Shown here piece after piece: positions 25,150 through 35,323 of a stretch of DNA of 64,000 nucleotides. The notes beneath the pieces are model-generated. The model ran no database searches, was not told where the DNA came from, and saw only the letters and a program-made list of their open reading frames with translations. Position 1 is the first letter of the stretch. Each line of letters begins with the position of its first letter. This DNA is from an uncultured Phocaeicola sp. GTDB taxonomy: Bacteria > Bacteroidota > Bacteroidia > Bacteroidales > Bacteroidaceae. The translations under genes and the position numbers were made by a program. The stretch covers positions 1 to 64,000 of the forward strand of contig CAOYQO010000007.1 of assembly GCA_948566455.1 (NCBI GenBank). The letters are read 5' to 3'.

Positions 25150-28100
25150 TTATAACAAGATGATACGTTTCTGCATAATATCCATCAGTTGTGCCTTCAG
25201 CAACCTAGCATTGATAGGCTTGGGCATATATCCGTCGAATCCGCTTTCCATTACCTTCTGTTCATCCGAAGCATAGGCAAAGGCTGTAACGGCAATGATA
25301 GGAATCTTTGCAGAATATTTGCGGATCTCCCGGGTAGCTTCGTACCCGTCCATTACAGGCATATTGATATCCATCAATACAATCTGAGGATTATGTTCCC
25401 GGAACATTTCTACAGCCTCCATACCGTCCCAAGCATGAATCAAATGATAGTCGTACTTCAGGATGGATTCAAAAAGCTTATAATTGCTTGCATTATCTTC
25501 TGCAACCAGTATGGTCAGTTTGTTTCTTTCTATAGAAACGGGTTGAATATCTTTGGGCATCTGTTTCTTGTCTTCCTTCACAGCTGGTTTGTAGGGAAGC
25601 GTAAACCAGAAAGTAGAGCCTTTACCCTCTTCCGATTCCACACCGATTCTGCCACCCATACGTTCTATCAGTGTTTGGCAGATAGAAAGCCCCAATCCGG
25701 TTCCCTGGGCAAAAGAGTTCAGCTTGACGAAACGCCCGAAAATGTTTTGTTGCTTATCCTTCGGAATTCCACATCCGGTATCGGCTACATAGAAATACAA
25801 CTCATTCTCCCGCATTTCATAGCCAAAACGAATGCTGCCTTTTTCGGTAAACTTAATGGCATTTGTCACAAGGTTAATCATCAATTGGGACAAACGGTTC
25901 TTTTCCGTATAAACCATACATGGCCCGGCAGGTTCCACAAACTCCAGTTTCACCGCATCCGTCTTCACTCTCAACAAGAAACCACGCTCCAGTTCCCTCA
26001 TCAACTCATTCAGTTCAATATTAGAGTAATTCAACTCCAACGTTCCCGCCTCAATCTTCGACAAATCAAGAATATCACTGATGAGTTGCAGCAACAAGGT
26101 ATTATTGTTCTCGATGATGCTGACATATTCCTGCTTTTCCTGTTCTTCTTCGGTAGACGCCAATATCCCCGAGAAACCGACAATAGCATTCAACGGGGTA
26201 CGGATTTCATGGCTCATATTGGCCAAGAAGGCCGACTTTAAGCGATTGGATTCTTCGGCAAGCTCTTTTGCTGTCGTAAGTTCTTGTTCCATTTTCTTCC
26301 GGTTGGTGATGACAAGAGACGAGCCTATCAAGGTTAATGGCTTTCCATCCTCATCACGGGCTTCTACGGCGGCCTGTGCCTCCACCCACTCCACCTTGTG
26401 CAGATTGTTTTTCTGCACATTGACGATACGGTATTCTTCTTTCACTTTTTCCGCCCGTCCTTCTATCAAGTCCCGGTAGGCCTGTTTCACCCGTTCACGG
26501 TCTTCCTTGAAGATTTTTGAGAAATACTGAGAATCGGGCACAGATAGTTGTGAATCTTCCACCTCCTGTTCGTCAGTACTCAGTTCAATCGGTCTATTGA
26601 TATCACACAGGATTGTTTTGCTCTTCAGATCCCACTTCCAGGGTACGATATTGGCAACTTCAAGAGCGATGGCCAGTTTACTATTGGTAGCACTCAGCTT
26701 TTGCTGTGCTTTGTGCAGTTCTGTGCTGTTCAGGCAGAAGATATCAATCATATTTCCCTGATGGGTTCCTTTCAATACCACATCGTAAAAAGTATCGATG
26801 GCTTTAAAGTAGTAAGGGAATGTAATGGCTCTTTTCTCGGTCAACGCCATCTTTGTGAAGTGCAGGAATTCGGGCATGGATTCCGGGAATATCTCACTCC
26901 CTTTTCTGCCTATGACTTCTTCCTTACGATAGAAATGTTTCTCAAATTCTGAATTTACATTCCGGTAAATTAATTCAATGGGATTGCCGTTCTTATCGGT
27001 CACCAGTTCTTCCTGCATATAAAGTAAAGGCATATTGTTCACCAGCATTTTGTAGGTAGCCATTGCATCTATCTCGTTCTGTTGTGCTTTCTTTAATGCA
27101 TTCAGATTGTGAATACGATATAGGAAGAACAGTGTAATAAGCAAAATAGAGAAGAGAGTTCCCAAGATGAAATACCGGTAATGCTCCCAAAATGTAAGCG
27201 GTTTATTCAGAAAACGGGTATTGGCAGGACATGCGGAAAGAGAAATCCCGTTACGCGCCAGTATTTCATAATTAATAATGGGTGCCCCATCTGTGGGAAT
27301 ATAGCAAGGAATCTGACGTGCCTGTTTGTCTTTCAATACATCCGAAATGGTCTGAATCAATGCCGCATCATACTGATCCTGATTGTAAGTATATCCACCC
27401 AACATACCTTCTTTTCCACTGGTTATATTTACCATACTAAGAGAAAAGATAGGAACGGAGGTAGCAGCTATAAGCTTGTGAGAATTAGTGGCCAACATGC
27501 TGTTACCGGCAAATGTGTATTTGTAGAACCATGAAGCGAACAGAACTCCCGTCGTTTTAGTGTCTACGAAATACAGGGAGTCCAACAACTGATTGGTTGT
27601 CATATTTTCAGCAGACCAAAATCGATACTTGATTTCCGGATATTTCGTATTCAGTTCTTGCTGGATAAGTGCGGAGTTGTCTTGATTGACTTTGCGCCCG
27701 TCACCTATAAATATAAACTCTTTCATTCCGGGAATCATCTGTTTCATCAGGCGAATGTTTTCCGGGATATACAAATCAGCGTACAGATAAACTAAATTGT
27801 AGGGGTCAACCAAATAAGAGAGAGGAGTTCGTTCTTCTGGTATGGAAGGCCGCCTGTGGATATAAGCTTCATAAGAATCCAAATAATCTTCCTGTGCACA
27901 AAGTACAATGGGAATATCTCCCCAAGCTTTTCTATATTCATCCCGCAACAACAATGCCGAATTTCCCAGCAATAACAGCATACGCGGAGAAAGATCTTTG
28001 TATTTATCGAATATATTGCGTTTGGATTCTTCCAGAATAGAATCATTTTCAACCAGAAGCATATTCAGATGCTCTACGTAGAGAGTAATTTCAGGGTCTT

Positions 28101-28269
28101 TTTGAACGAATTCCGTAACGTTGGAAATGAGCCGACTACTCCAAGGGGATGATTCCGTATATGAGTTTATACAAAGGATATAACTTTTACCATCTATCGT
28201 ATCTTTTTGTGCAAAAGCCGAATTCATAGACAAGAGATAGAAAAACAGAAATAGGAAATATTTTTTCAT
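25150..28269 (-). CDS. Hybrid sensor histidine kinase/response regulator with periplasmic sensor
   Basis: A 1,039-residue inner-membrane protein. Signal peptide 1-20. A periplasmic domain of about 25-350 resembles ABC-type substrate-binding sensors (YILCINSYTESSPWSSRL). A membrane segment sits near 370-390. Two PAS-like domains span about 405-650 (MLVNNMPLLYMQEELVTDKN). HisKA follows with AFLANMSHEIRTPLNAIVGF, then HATPase with GTGLGLSICQTLIERMGG. A C-terminal receiver has IVLMDINMPVMDG as phospho-acceptor site. There is no C-terminal AraC helix-turn-helix, so it is not a classical HTCS; output must go to another protein. It ends next to repeat cluster A. Confidence 0.9.
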   Translation of the reverse strand: MKKYFLFLFFYLLSMNSAFAQKDTIDGKSYILCINSYTESSPWSSRLISNVTEFVQKDPEITLYVEHLNMLLVENDSILEESKRNIFDKYKDLSPRMLLLLGNSALLLRDEYRKAWGDIPIVLCAQEDYLDSYEAYIHRRPSIPEERTPLSYLVDPYNLVYLYADLYIPENIRLMKQMIPGMKEFIFIGDGRKVNQDNSALIQQELNTKYPEIKYRFWSAENMTTNQLLDSLYFVDTKTTGVLFASWFYKYTFAGNSMLATNSHKLIAATSVPIFSLSMVNITSGKEGMLGGYTYNQDQYDAALIQTISDVLKDKQARQIPCYIPTDGAPIINYEILARNGISLSACPANTRFLNKPLTFWEHYRYFILGTLFSILLITLFFLYRIHNLNALKKAQQNEIDAMATYKMLVNNMPLLYMQEELVTDKNGNPIELIYRNVNSEFEKHFYRKEEVIGRKGSEIFPESMPEFLHFTKMALTEKRAITFPYYFKAIDTFYDVVLKGTHQGNMIDIFCLNSTELHKAQQKLSATNSKLAIALEVANIVPWKWDLKSKTILCDINRPIELSTDEQEVEDSQLSVPDSQYFSKIFKEDRERVKQAYRDLIEGRAEKVKEEYRIVNVQKNNLHKVEWVEAQAAVEARDEDGKPLTLIGSSLVITNRKKMEQELTTAKELAEESNRLKSAFLANMSHEIRTPLNAIVGFSGILASTEEEQEKQEYVSIIENNNTLLLQLISDILDLSKIEAGTLELNYSNIELNELMRELERGFLLRVKTDAVKLEFVEPAGPCMVYTEKNRLSQLMINLVTNAIKFTEKGSIRFGYEMRENELYFYVADTGCGIPKDKQQNIFGRFVKLNSFAQGTGLGLSICQTLIERMGGRIGVESEEGKGSTFWFTLPYKPAVKEDKKQMPKDIQPVSIERNKLTILVAEDNASNYKLFESILKYDYHLIHAWDGMEAVEMFREHNPQIVLMDINMPVMDGYEATREIRKYSAKIPIIAVTAFAYASDEQKVMESGFDGYMPKPINARLLKAQLMDIMQKRIILL

Positions 28270-28325
28270 CTGTACCAGAAGAATTTTATGTTATGCGAAA
28301 TATTTGTTTGTTTCATTTTGCAATG

Positions 28326-28354
28326 CAAAAATAGCAAAAAAAGAAGAAATACAA
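28326..28354 (-). promoter_or_regulatory. Promoter of the hybrid kinase gene
   Basis: On the minus strand TATTTTTG (28333-28326) with TTG (28354-28352) 18 bp upstream, fitting TTTG/TAnnTTTG. It lies about 57 bp before the start codon. Confidence 0.5.
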
Positions 28355-28369
28355 CTTATATAAATAGAA

Positions 28370-28402
28370 AAGAGAACCTTTTTTCTATAAAAGGTTCTCC
28401 AT
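28370..28402 (-). terminator. Terminator of the fucose operon
   Basis: GAGAACCTTTT (28372-28382), loop TTCTAT, AAAAGGTTCTC (28389-28399): a perfect 11-bp stem. On the minus strand it is followed by TTTTCT. It lies just downstream of fucP. Confidence 0.85.
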
Positions 28403-28426
28403 CATCAAATTCAGAAGTATCTATAA

Positions 28427-29752
28427 TTACTTTCGCATTTTCTCCCTGCAATAGGACCGGTGTCCATAAATCACAATCACCACAAAACAGATGAACGGAA
28501 GGATGAATGACAGGTTCACAGCAGGCATGCCCATCAATGTACCGCAGTCTATAATGCTTGCCTGAACCGGCGGTAATATCGACCCTCCGAGAATTGCCAT
28601 AATCAATCCGGCAGCACCGAACTTGGCATCATCGCCCAATCCCTGTAAAGCTATACCGTAAATCGTGGGGAACATCAGAGACATACAGGCTGATACTCCC
28701 ACCAGGCAATACATTCCCCAGATATTCTGGAAACCAATCACCCCGGCCGTAAACACACAAGCCACAATAGCCAGCACCTTCAGCAACAGCCCCGGACTGA
28801 GATACCGCAGGATAAACGTACAGATGAAACGGCTGGCACAGAAAATAATCATAGCCACAATGTTATACTGCTGTGAGAGCACTTCCGCGGCTTTCTCTTC
28901 CATCCCTTCCGACATGAAATAGCGCGTACCATATTGAATGATAAATGTCCAGCACATAATCTGCGCACCTACATAGAAGAACTGTGCGATCACTCCTTCC
29001 CGGTAATGGTGTATACCGAATATACGTTTCAATGTAGGCAGGAAATTGATGTTATGAGACTGATCGCCATTCTTCGGCATCTTCACCATACGGATCACGA
29101 TCAGCATAGCCAAAATGACAAGCCCGATAATCAGATAAGGCGCAATCAGTACCATCAGATCCGAATCACGTACCGCAGCAAATTCTGTATCCGAAAGCTG
29201 GCTGCGTTCCACCGTATCCATCGGGTTCAGGCGATTCTGGATAAAGTTCATCGCCACGTACATACCTAATAACGAGCCCATCGGATTGAAAGACTGTGCG
29301 AGATTCAGGCGACGAGTGGATGTAGCTTCATCGCCCATAGAAAGGATATAGGGATTACAACTGGTTTCCAAGAACGAGAGTCCGCATGTCAGGATAAAGT
29401 AGGCTATAAGGAAGGGATAGTAATTACCCGTCAGCATGGCAGGATAGAACAGAAATGCACCAATAGCATACAATCCCAGTCCCAGCAGTACCCCGGCTTT
29501 ATATGAAAAGCGACGGATAAAAATAGCTGCGGGGAATGCCATGGCAAAATATCCGCCATAGAAAGCCACCTGCACCAGTGCCCCGTCGGTAACACTCATA
29601 CGGAAAATCTTGGAAAAGGCTTTCACCATCGGATTCGTGATATCGTTGGCAAAGCCCCACAAGGCAAAGCAACTGGTGATAAGAATGAACGGAATGAGGT
29701 AGCTTACTCCGTCTTTACTGATAATGCTGTTTTTCTTAGTGTTATTCTTCAT
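28427..29752 (-). CDS. fucP: L-fucose:H+ symporter
   Basis: A 441-residue major-facilitator sugar importer with 12 membrane segments. The FucP hallmarks ITSCFALWGFANDITNPMV at the start and FFLAGLSFLETSCNPY-like LSFLETSCNPYILSMG in the middle are present. It imports L-fucose driven by protons. It is the last gene of the fucose operon, 23 bp after the mutarotase gene and before a strong terminator. Confidence 0.93.
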   Translation of the reverse strand: MKNNTKKNSIISKDGVSYLIPFILITSCFALWGFANDITNPMVKAFSKIFRMSVTDGALVQVAFYGGYFAMAFPAAIFIRRFSYKAGVLLGLGLYAIGAFLFYPAMLTGNYYPFLIAYFILTCGLSFLETSCNPYILSMGDEATSTRRLNLAQSFNPMGSLLGMYVAMNFIQNRLNPMDTVERSQLSDTEFAAVRDSDLMVLIAPYLIIGLVILAMLIVIRMVKMPKNGDQSHNINFLPTLKRIFGIHHYREGVIAQFFYVGAQIMCWTFIIQYGTRYFMSEGMEEKAAEVLSQQYNIVAMIIFCASRFICTFILRYLSPGLLLKVLAIVACVFTAGVIGFQNIWGMYCLVGVSACMSLMFPTIYGIALQGLGDDAKFGAAGLIMAILGGSILPPVQASIIDCGTLMGMPAVNLSFILPFICFVVIVIYGHRSYCREKMRK

Positions 29753-29775
29753 GGTAGTTATTTCTTTGGCTGGGA

Positions 29776-30165
29776 TTAGTCATAAAGGTGGAAAATACGC
29801 TCCATCGGTTGCCATTTCTCGGCGGCTGTGGAACCGGGTTTCACAAGCTGGAAGATGGCCATATAGTCTTCCCACTCCTGTTGTCGGGGCAAGGAAGCGA
29901 GGCGCTTCATAGCTGCATCCCAGTCAAACCCTACAGGCACTTCGACTATCATAAACAGGCGGGTGTCCAAAAGATATATTTCCATTTCCAGAATACCGGC
30001 TTCACGGATACCGGCAGGTATTTCGGGCCAGATAGCCCCTTGGCTGTGCCGGCGACGATATTCGGCTATCAACTGCGGATCGTCACGAAGTTCCAGTGTC
30101 CGGCAGATACGCTCCATCGGCTGATGATGCTCTTTGGCGGGATAACGTTTGATTGATGTGTCCAT
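29776..30165 (-). CDS. L-rhamnose/L-fucose mutarotase (RhaM family)
   Basis: A 129-residue protein of the RhaM (DUF718) family, which interconverts alpha and beta anomers of 6-deoxyhexoses. LRDDPQLIAEYRRRHS gives the family histidine, and MEIYLLDTRLFMIVEVP and EKWQPMERIFHL are conserved. It has about 16 extra N-terminal residues (start MDTSIKRYPAK); an internal Met (MERICRTLEL) gives the usual length. In this operon L-fucose is the likely substrate, standing in for an unrelated FucU. Confidence 0.85.
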   Translation of the reverse strand: MDTSIKRYPAKEHHQPMERICRTLELRDDPQLIAEYRRRHSQGAIWPEIPAGIREAGILEMEIYLLDTRLFMIVEVPVGFDWDAAMKRLASLPRQQEWEDYMAIFQLVKPGSTAAEKWQPMERIFHLYD

Positions 30166-30271
30166 AGTAAATCAATATTGAAACGCAAATAAACACAGAT
30201 TTTAGCAGATTAAAAAGTGATACGATAATTATCTACGCAAAGCAATGCTTATCTGCGTTCCGGCTAAGTTA

Positions 30272-31663
30272 TTAAATAAATTCTTTGATTTCTTCACGGC
30301 TGCCGATCTCTCCTTTGGCAATGGCCTGCACCAGAATATTACCGATAGCGGTTGCCTCTACAGGTCCGGCATAGACGGGAATACCCAAAGCCTCGGCAGT
30401 CAAGCGGTTCAGCAGTGAATTACGGCATCCGCCACCGATGATATTGAGCTGTTCTACCGGAGCGGGAAGCAGACGGTTCAACTGGTCTATTCCTTGCTTA
30501 TAGCGCAGGGCTAGTGATTGAAGTACGCAACGCACTACTTCACCGTAAGTTTCCGGTATAGGCTGCCTGTGCGCTTCGCAATACTCCGCAATGGCTTCTT
30601 CCATATCCACAGGGTTCTGGAATATCTTATCATCTACGTCAATGACGGATGGAATATCCGCAGATTCGGCGGCAGAAAGCAAGACATCGTATTCACCGCA
30701 TCGCTCTCCTCTTTCTTTCCATTGCGCTATAAGGCGTTGCAAGATCCAAAGCCCGGTGATATTCTGAAGAAAACGAATCTTACCGCCTACCCCGCCCTCA
30801 TTGGTGAAGCCTGCCCGGCAAGCTTCTTCCGTAAGGATAGGTTCATCCAGTTCAACCCCCAGCAGAGACCACGTACCGGAGCTAAGGAAAGCACAACGAG
30901 ATTTATCCACCTGTGTCGAAGGAATCGCATAAACAGCACTTGCCGTATCATGCGAACCGACAGCTATGACATCCACTTCATCCGTCAAGCCAATTTCTTC
31001 GGCAATCTCCCGTTTCAGTTTGCCACGTACCGTACCGGGCATCACAATGTCTCCGAAAAGATGTGCAGGTACTCCCAAACGCTGGATGAGCGGCTGATTC
31101 CAAGTCCGGCTACGCGCCTCAAGCAGTTCGGAGGTGGATGCAATACAATATTCATTATTTGCCACCCCTGTGAGGAAGTAACTGAAAAGATCGGGCATAA
31201 ACAGAAGACGGTCTGCAACTTCCAATTGCACATCACCGCTTTTCTTCATGCTATAAAGCTGGAAAAGTGTATTGATGGACATCACTTGTATGCCGGCTTC
31301 GGAATAATGCCGAACAAGGTTGCCACCGAAAAACTCTTCCGGCAAACCATCCGTTCGGGGATCACGATAACACACAGGATTTCCCAGCAAGTTACCGTTA
31401 CCGTCTATCAATCCAAAGTCCACACCCCAGGTATCAATGCCAATGCTCCTGATACGATATCCCTTGCGCACCGCTTGCCGGAATCCGTTCTTCATCTCAT
31501 CAAACAGAGCTAGGAAATCCCAGTACACATGGTTTCCCATCCGCACCTGGTGGTTCGGAAAGCGGTACACCTCTTCCAGTTTCAACGTACCCTGGCAGAT
31601 GGAACCGGCCATCACGCGACCGCTTCCACCTCCAAAATCTACTGCCAGATAGGTATTCATCAT
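30272..31663 (-). CDS. fucK: L-fuculokinase (FGGY, rhamnulokinase-like)
   Basis: A 463-residue sugar kinase that phosphorylates L-fuculose to fuculose-1-phosphate. The N-terminal VDFGGGSGRVMAG and IGIDTWGVDFGLID and the C-terminal LNIIGGGCRNSLLNRLTAEALG are FGGY signatures. By sequence it is nearer rhamnulokinases, but its neighbours fucI and fucA assign it to fucose. It overlaps fucA by 4 bp (ATGA), so the two are translationally coupled. Confidence 0.88.
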   Translation of the reverse strand: MMNTYLAVDFGGGSGRVMAGSICQGTLKLEEVYRFPNHQVRMGNHVYWDFLALFDEMKNGFRQAVRKGYRIRSIGIDTWGVDFGLIDGNGNLLGNPVCYRDPRTDGLPEEFFGGNLVRHYSEAGIQVMSINTLFQLYSMKKSGDVQLEVADRLLFMPDLFSYFLTGVANNEYCIASTSELLEARSRTWNQPLIQRLGVPAHLFGDIVMPGTVRGKLKREIAEEIGLTDEVDVIAVGSHDTASAVYAIPSTQVDKSRCAFLSSGTWSLLGVELDEPILTEEACRAGFTNEGGVGGKIRFLQNITGLWILQRLIAQWKERGERCGEYDVLLSAAESADIPSVIDVDDKIFQNPVDMEEAIAEYCEAHRQPIPETYGEVVRCVLQSLALRYKQGIDQLNRLLPAPVEQLNIIGGGCRNSLLNRLTAEALGIPVYAGPVEATAIGNILVQAIAKGEIGSREEIKEFI

Positions 31664-32298
31664 TTAGTCTTCTTTCCTAAAATGTATGTCTCAAGATCAT
31701 CGATCTCTTCAGGAGTAAGTACGGTGTAGTCTCCTCCGGACTGGATAATGATGCGGCATGCCATTTCAAAGAACATAGCGCGTTCAAAAGCCTGGTCGAA
31801 GTCCTTGCCACACACCACCTGCCCATGTTTCAGCAAGAGGACGGAATTATGATCTTTCAGAGCATCAATCACTCCCTGTGCCAATTCTTTCGATCCCGGA
31901 CGATAATAAGGAACTACCGGAATCTCACTTCCCACATGACAGGGGATCTCCGCTGTTACGTTGAAGTTCGCAGGACGATTCTTCATACACGCCACAGCCG
32001 TGGCATAGTGTGACTGGAAATGCAGGACTACATTCACATCCGGACGCTCACGAAGTACTCCCAGATGGAAACCGCTTTCCATAGAGGGTTTCACTCCATT
32101 CAATACTTCTCCTGTGGAAAGGCGGCAGACAGCTACTTTTTCTTTAGGTAGAGAAGGTACCCATGAACCTGTTCCGGAAAGCAGGACTTCGTCACCAATG
32201 CGCCAGGAGATATTACCGCTACTGCATATTGTCAATCCGGCATCTCCTACCCGATGCGCCTGGGCTATGAATTGTTCTATGTGTTCGTTTGTTATCAT
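31660..32298 (-). CDS. fucA: L-fuculose-1-phosphate aldolase (class II)
   Basis: A 212-residue zinc aldolase that splits fuculose-1-phosphate into lactaldehyde and dihydroxyacetone phosphate. Visible are the SSGNISWR phosphate-binding segment, metal-binding VVLHFQSHYATAVAC, and later LLKHGQVVCGKDFDQA. It lies 15 bp after fucI and overlaps fucK by 4 bp. Confidence 0.9.
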   Translation of the reverse strand: MITNEHIEQFIAQAHRVGDAGLTICSSGNISWRIGDEVLLSGTGSWVPSLPKEKVAVCRLSTGEVLNGVKPSMESGFHLGVLRERPDVNVVLHFQSHYATAVACMKNRPANFNVTAEIPCHVGSEIPVVPYYRPGSKELAQGVIDALKDHNSVLLLKHGQVVCGKDFDQAFERAMFFEMACRIIIQSGGDYTVLTPEEIDDLETYILGKKTK

Positions 32299-32313
32299 GT
32301 CTATTTCTATTTG

Positions 32314-34086
32314 TTATTTATAGATAGGTCCGTACATTGTGCAGGCTCTGTAATCAGCTCCTTCTTTATCCATGCCGAATGCATTCCAGGCAGCGGGACG
32401 GAATATCTTCTTCTCATCCACATTGTGCATACAAACAGGAATACGAAGCATGGAAGCCAGCGTAATCAAATCCTGACCGATATGTCCGTAACTGATAGCA
32501 CCATGATTGGCTCCCCAGTTATTCATTACCGAGTACACATCTTCAAATGCCGGTTTATCGCAAAGACGGGGCACAAACCAGGTAGTAGGCCAAGTACGGT
32601 CCGTACGTTCATCCAGCAATTTGTGAACTTCCGGGTCAATCTCTACCGTCCATCCCTCAGCAATCTGAAGCACAGGGCCAAGGCCTTTTACCAGATTCAG
32701 ACGGGTCATAGTTACAGGCATTCCACCCTTCGACAGGAAGTTGGAAGAGAAACCACCGCCACGGAAATAATCACGGTTAGCGGGATACCAGGTGGTAGCT
32801 TCAAGACATTTCTCCATTTCAGCCTCGGAAATTTCCCAATGAGATTTCATGACAGGTTCACCCTGTGCATTTGTTTGCTGGCCTGTACCGTCCAAAGTGG
32901 TAGCACCGGAATTAATCAGATGGATAATACCATTAGCTGCCAAACCGGTCAATTCCTTACCCGTAACGCGTTTCACAGCTTCAGGACTCCAATATGTACG
33001 CACGTCAGAGAATATCTGTGCACGGTTTGTCAGCAAATGACCAAAGAGCATGGCTACACCGTTGCAGGCATCATTTTCAGTAGCTACTACGTATGCTTCA
33101 CGAATACCGTTCCAGTCAAAAGAAGTATTCAGCAGAGCTTCGGAGTAGTCACCATTCGGATAAAAATCGGTCCACTGGCGTTGTCCCTGGAAACCGGCGG
33201 CAATGGCATTGTGTCCAAGTGCTTCTTCCTTGAATCCCATTTCACGAAGTTTCGGATTACCTTGCATAAGGTCGCGCATAATGATAGTCATCTTCACAAT
33301 GAATTCCCAGTCTTCGTCCTTTTGCTCACGGGTCTTGGTCTTTGCGGGGATATTGAAATCCTTGCCCTCATTTTTCTTGCAATACTTTTCTGTCCATGCC
33401 ATCGCTTTAGCAAACTCTTCCTTATCATAGATACCTTCAGTCATGCGACGGATAATTTCAGTCAGGTCTACAGATTCGCAACGGATGCCCAGATATTCCT
33501 GGAAGAAATCCGGATTCACAATAGAGCCGGCAATACCCATGGATACGCTACCCATCGACAGATAAGATTTTCCGCGCATGGTTGCCACTGCCTGTGCGGC
33601 ACGTGCAAAACGAAGCAGTTTTTCTGCAACGTCGGCAGGGATGGAATTATCATCCAGATCCTGCACATCACGTCCGTAAATGCCAAAAGCAGGTAATCCT
33701 TTTTGTGCATGTCCGGCCAATACAGCTGCCAGATATACAGCTCCCGGACGTTCCGTACCGTTAAATCCCCAAACAGCTTTCGGATAATACGGGTTCATGT
33801 CCATAGTCTCGGCACCGTAGCACCAGCAAGAGGTCACTGTAATAGTAGATCCCACGCCTTCACGTTCAAACTTCTCGGCACAAGCCGCACTTTCGGCCAC
33901 ACGACCGATGGTACTGTCTGAAATCACACACTCCACCGGACTTCCGTCACCGTTCTTCAAGTTACTGGTGATCAACTCGGCTACTGCTTTAGCCAGGTTC
34001 ATTGTCTTTTCTTCAAGGCTTTCACGTACGCCACCCTGGCGGCCGTCGATAGTGGGACGAATCCCGATTTTCGGATACTTTTTCAT
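32314..34086 (-). CDS. fucI: L-fucose isomerase
   Basis: A 590-residue Mn2+-dependent enzyme converting L-fucose to L-fuculose. The length matches the family (about 590). The N-terminus [43 protein letters not shown] and [11 protein letters not shown] segments are diagnostic. The operator-like repeat at 34121-34137 lies 35 bp upstream of its start, and a weak terminator separates it from fucR, so fucI may also start its own transcript. Confidence 0.95.
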   Translation of the reverse strand: MKKYPKIGIRPTIDGRQGGVRESLEEKTMNLAKAVAELITSNLKNGDGSPVECVISDSTIGRVAESAACAEKFEREGVGSTITVTSCWCYGAETMDMNPYYPKAVWGFNGTERPGAVYLAAVLAGHAQKGLPAFGIYGRDVQDLDDNSIPADVAEKLLRFARAAQAVATMRGKSYLSMGSVSMGIAGSIVNPDFFQEYLGIRCESVDLTEIIRRMTEGIYDKEEFAKAMAWTEKYCKKNEGKDFNIPAKTKTREQKDEDWEFIVKMTIIMRDLMQGNPKLREMGFKEEALGHNAIAAGFQGQRQWTDFYPNGDYSEALLNTSFDWNGIREAYVVATENDACNGVAMLFGHLLTNRAQIFSDVRTYWSPEAVKRVTGKELTGLAANGIIHLINSGATTLDGTGQQTNAQGEPVMKSHWEISEAEMEKCLEATTWYPANRDYFRGGGFSSNFLSKGGMPVTMTRLNLVKGLGPVLQIAEGWTVEIDPEVHKLLDERTDRTWPTTWFVPRLCDKPAFEDVYSVMNNWGANHGAISYGHIGQDLITLASMLRIPVCMHNVDEKKIFRPAAWNAFGMDKEGADYRACTMYGPIYK

Positions 34087-34120
34087 GCTATCATTTATTT
34101 GGTTAATAAAACATCATCTA

Positions 34121-34137
34121 TGCTGAACTGTGCTGAA
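34121..34137. promoter_or_regulatory. Putative FucR operator upstream of fucI
   Basis: TGCTGAACTGTGCTGAA. The 15-bp core TGCTGAACTGTGCTG is repeated exactly at 35184-35198 upstream of fucR. Both sit just before genes of the same regulon. Confidence 0.65.
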
Positions 34138-34147
34138 ATCAGTTTGT

Positions 34148-34169
34148 AAAAAAAGGCTATAAAGAGCCT
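34148..34169 (-). terminator. Weak terminator at the end of fucR
   Basis: On the minus strand AGGCT-CTTTAT-AGCCT followed by seven T. It overlaps the last codons of fucR and could separate fucR from fucI transcription. Confidence 0.5.
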
Positions 34170-35137
34170 CTTAAATTTACTTCCGTCGGCAGACAAACCT
34201 GTATGGATTTGCCACTCAAGATGAAATCTGCCGTCAGGATTCCCATCTTTTGCCAATCAACACTCATCACTGTTATTCCCTTATCAATCACTTCATAAGC
34301 CGGCGTATCATTATAGGCTATCAAGCCGAAATCAACACCACACGTCAAACCTGCCGCACGGCTCTTCTTCACAATCTCCACCACATCCACCTGACGGATG
34401 GCAATATAGGCTTCACCGGAATGCACTTCCCTGTCGTCCAAAGTCTCTATGACCTCACATTCCAATTGATGATCTGCACAATACTTCCTGAAATAATCGC
34501 ACGTCTCCTTGGGGTGCTTACTTTCCCGGGCCAGAAACAGGATAAGCTTGCGATAGTTCTGCAACCTGTCTGACAATTGAACCATAGCTGCGTAAAAGGC
34601 TTCACCGAAGTTCTGGCAGATGTATGAATATTCCCGTTTATCAAACTGCCCGAAATCAAGCAGCAACAGGCGGGAAGAGTCTATCTTATAGAGATAAGGA
34701 GAAATCTTTTCATTATCGAAGTTCATTACCACGTACTTATTATAACGGCCAATGGAATCGCGAAGAATAGCATTGAACAATGCTTCATTATACTGATGAA
34801 ACCACAGGTCTACCTTATAACGCGTAGAAAGGCGGCGGATGATGCTGTTATACAGCGTATCTTTAAAGGGTGAATATTCATCGAGCAGCAGCAGGATATT
34901 TTTCTGGCGGTTCACCACATAGTAACCTTTACCAGGGGTAGAGTCGATAATCCCCCGCTCCTTCAGATCAATAAAAGCTTTAAAAACCGTGTCGCGGGAA
35001 ACTTTATAATCGTGGCTCAGCTGATTGATGGAAGGCAGGGCGGTATCCGTCTTGTAACGTCCCATGGAAATGTCCTGACTGATCAAATCGGCCAGTTGTT
35101 TCACCTTCGTCGTTTGTTGCCCGAAAATTGTTTTCAT
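34157..35137 (-). CDS. fucR: GntR-family regulator of the fucose operon
   Basis: A 326-residue repressor. The N-terminal 70 residues are a GntR winged helix (LPSINQLSHDYKVSRDTVFKAFIDL, then GKGYYV). The C-terminal 250 residues form a LacI-like ligand-binding domain (LLLLDEYSPFKDTLYNSIIRR, TCGVDFGLIAYNDTPAYEVID). It is probably released by fucose or a pathway intermediate. Exact copies of a 15-bp motif lie upstream of both fucR and fucI, which suggests autoregulation. Confidence 0.9.
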   Translation of the reverse strand: MKTIFGQQTTKVKQLADLISQDISMGRYKTDTALPSINQLSHDYKVSRDTVFKAFIDLKERGIIDSTPGKGYYVVNRQKNILLLLDEYSPFKDTLYNSIIRRLSTRYKVDLWFHQYNEALFNAILRDSIGRYNKYVVMNFDNEKISPYLYKIDSSRLLLLDFGQFDKREYSYICQNFGEAFYAAMVQLSDRLQNYRKLILFLARESKHPKETCDYFRKYCADHQLECEVIETLDDREVHSGEAYIAIRQVDVVEIVKKSRAAGLTCGVDFGLIAYNDTPAYEVIDKGITVMSVDWQKMGILTADFILSGKSIQVCLPTEVNLRGSL

Positions 35138-35157
35138 ATTGCGTATACAGGTTTAAT

Positions 35158-35198
35158 CAAAGTAAGGATGACACAGGTAGCTGTGCTGAACTGTGCTG
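35158..35198 (-). promoter_or_regulatory. fucR promoter with overlapping operator
   Basis: A -7-like TTACTTTG on the minus strand (35165-35158). The -33 position falls inside the operator-like TGCTGAACTGTGCTG (35184-35198), itself preceded by a third CTG copy (CTGTGCTGAACTGTGCTG). Binding here would block polymerase. Confidence 0.5.
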
Positions 35199-35260
35199 GT
35201 ACAAAGAAAGATTATTTATTCTGAATCAGCAAGAAATAGAGATATGTTTTGCAGCATATA

Positions 35261-35300
35261 AAAATAAAAGCCCCGTCACATCTTTGCAATGTAACGGGGC
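35261..35300 (-). terminator. Terminator of the glmS-purF-carAB operon
   Basis: GCCCCGTCACAT (35270-35281), a 7-nt loop, ATGTAACGGGGC (35289-35300). On the minus strand it is followed by TTTTATTTT. It lies 24 bp after the carB stop. Confidence 0.85.
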
Positions 35301-35323
35301 GCTATCACTTTGTTATACAGAGA

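Noticed and set aside
32254..33696. A 480-codon open frame on the + strand
   Set aside because: Antisense to fucI, rich in His, Cys and Ser as expected for a shadow frame, with no family features.
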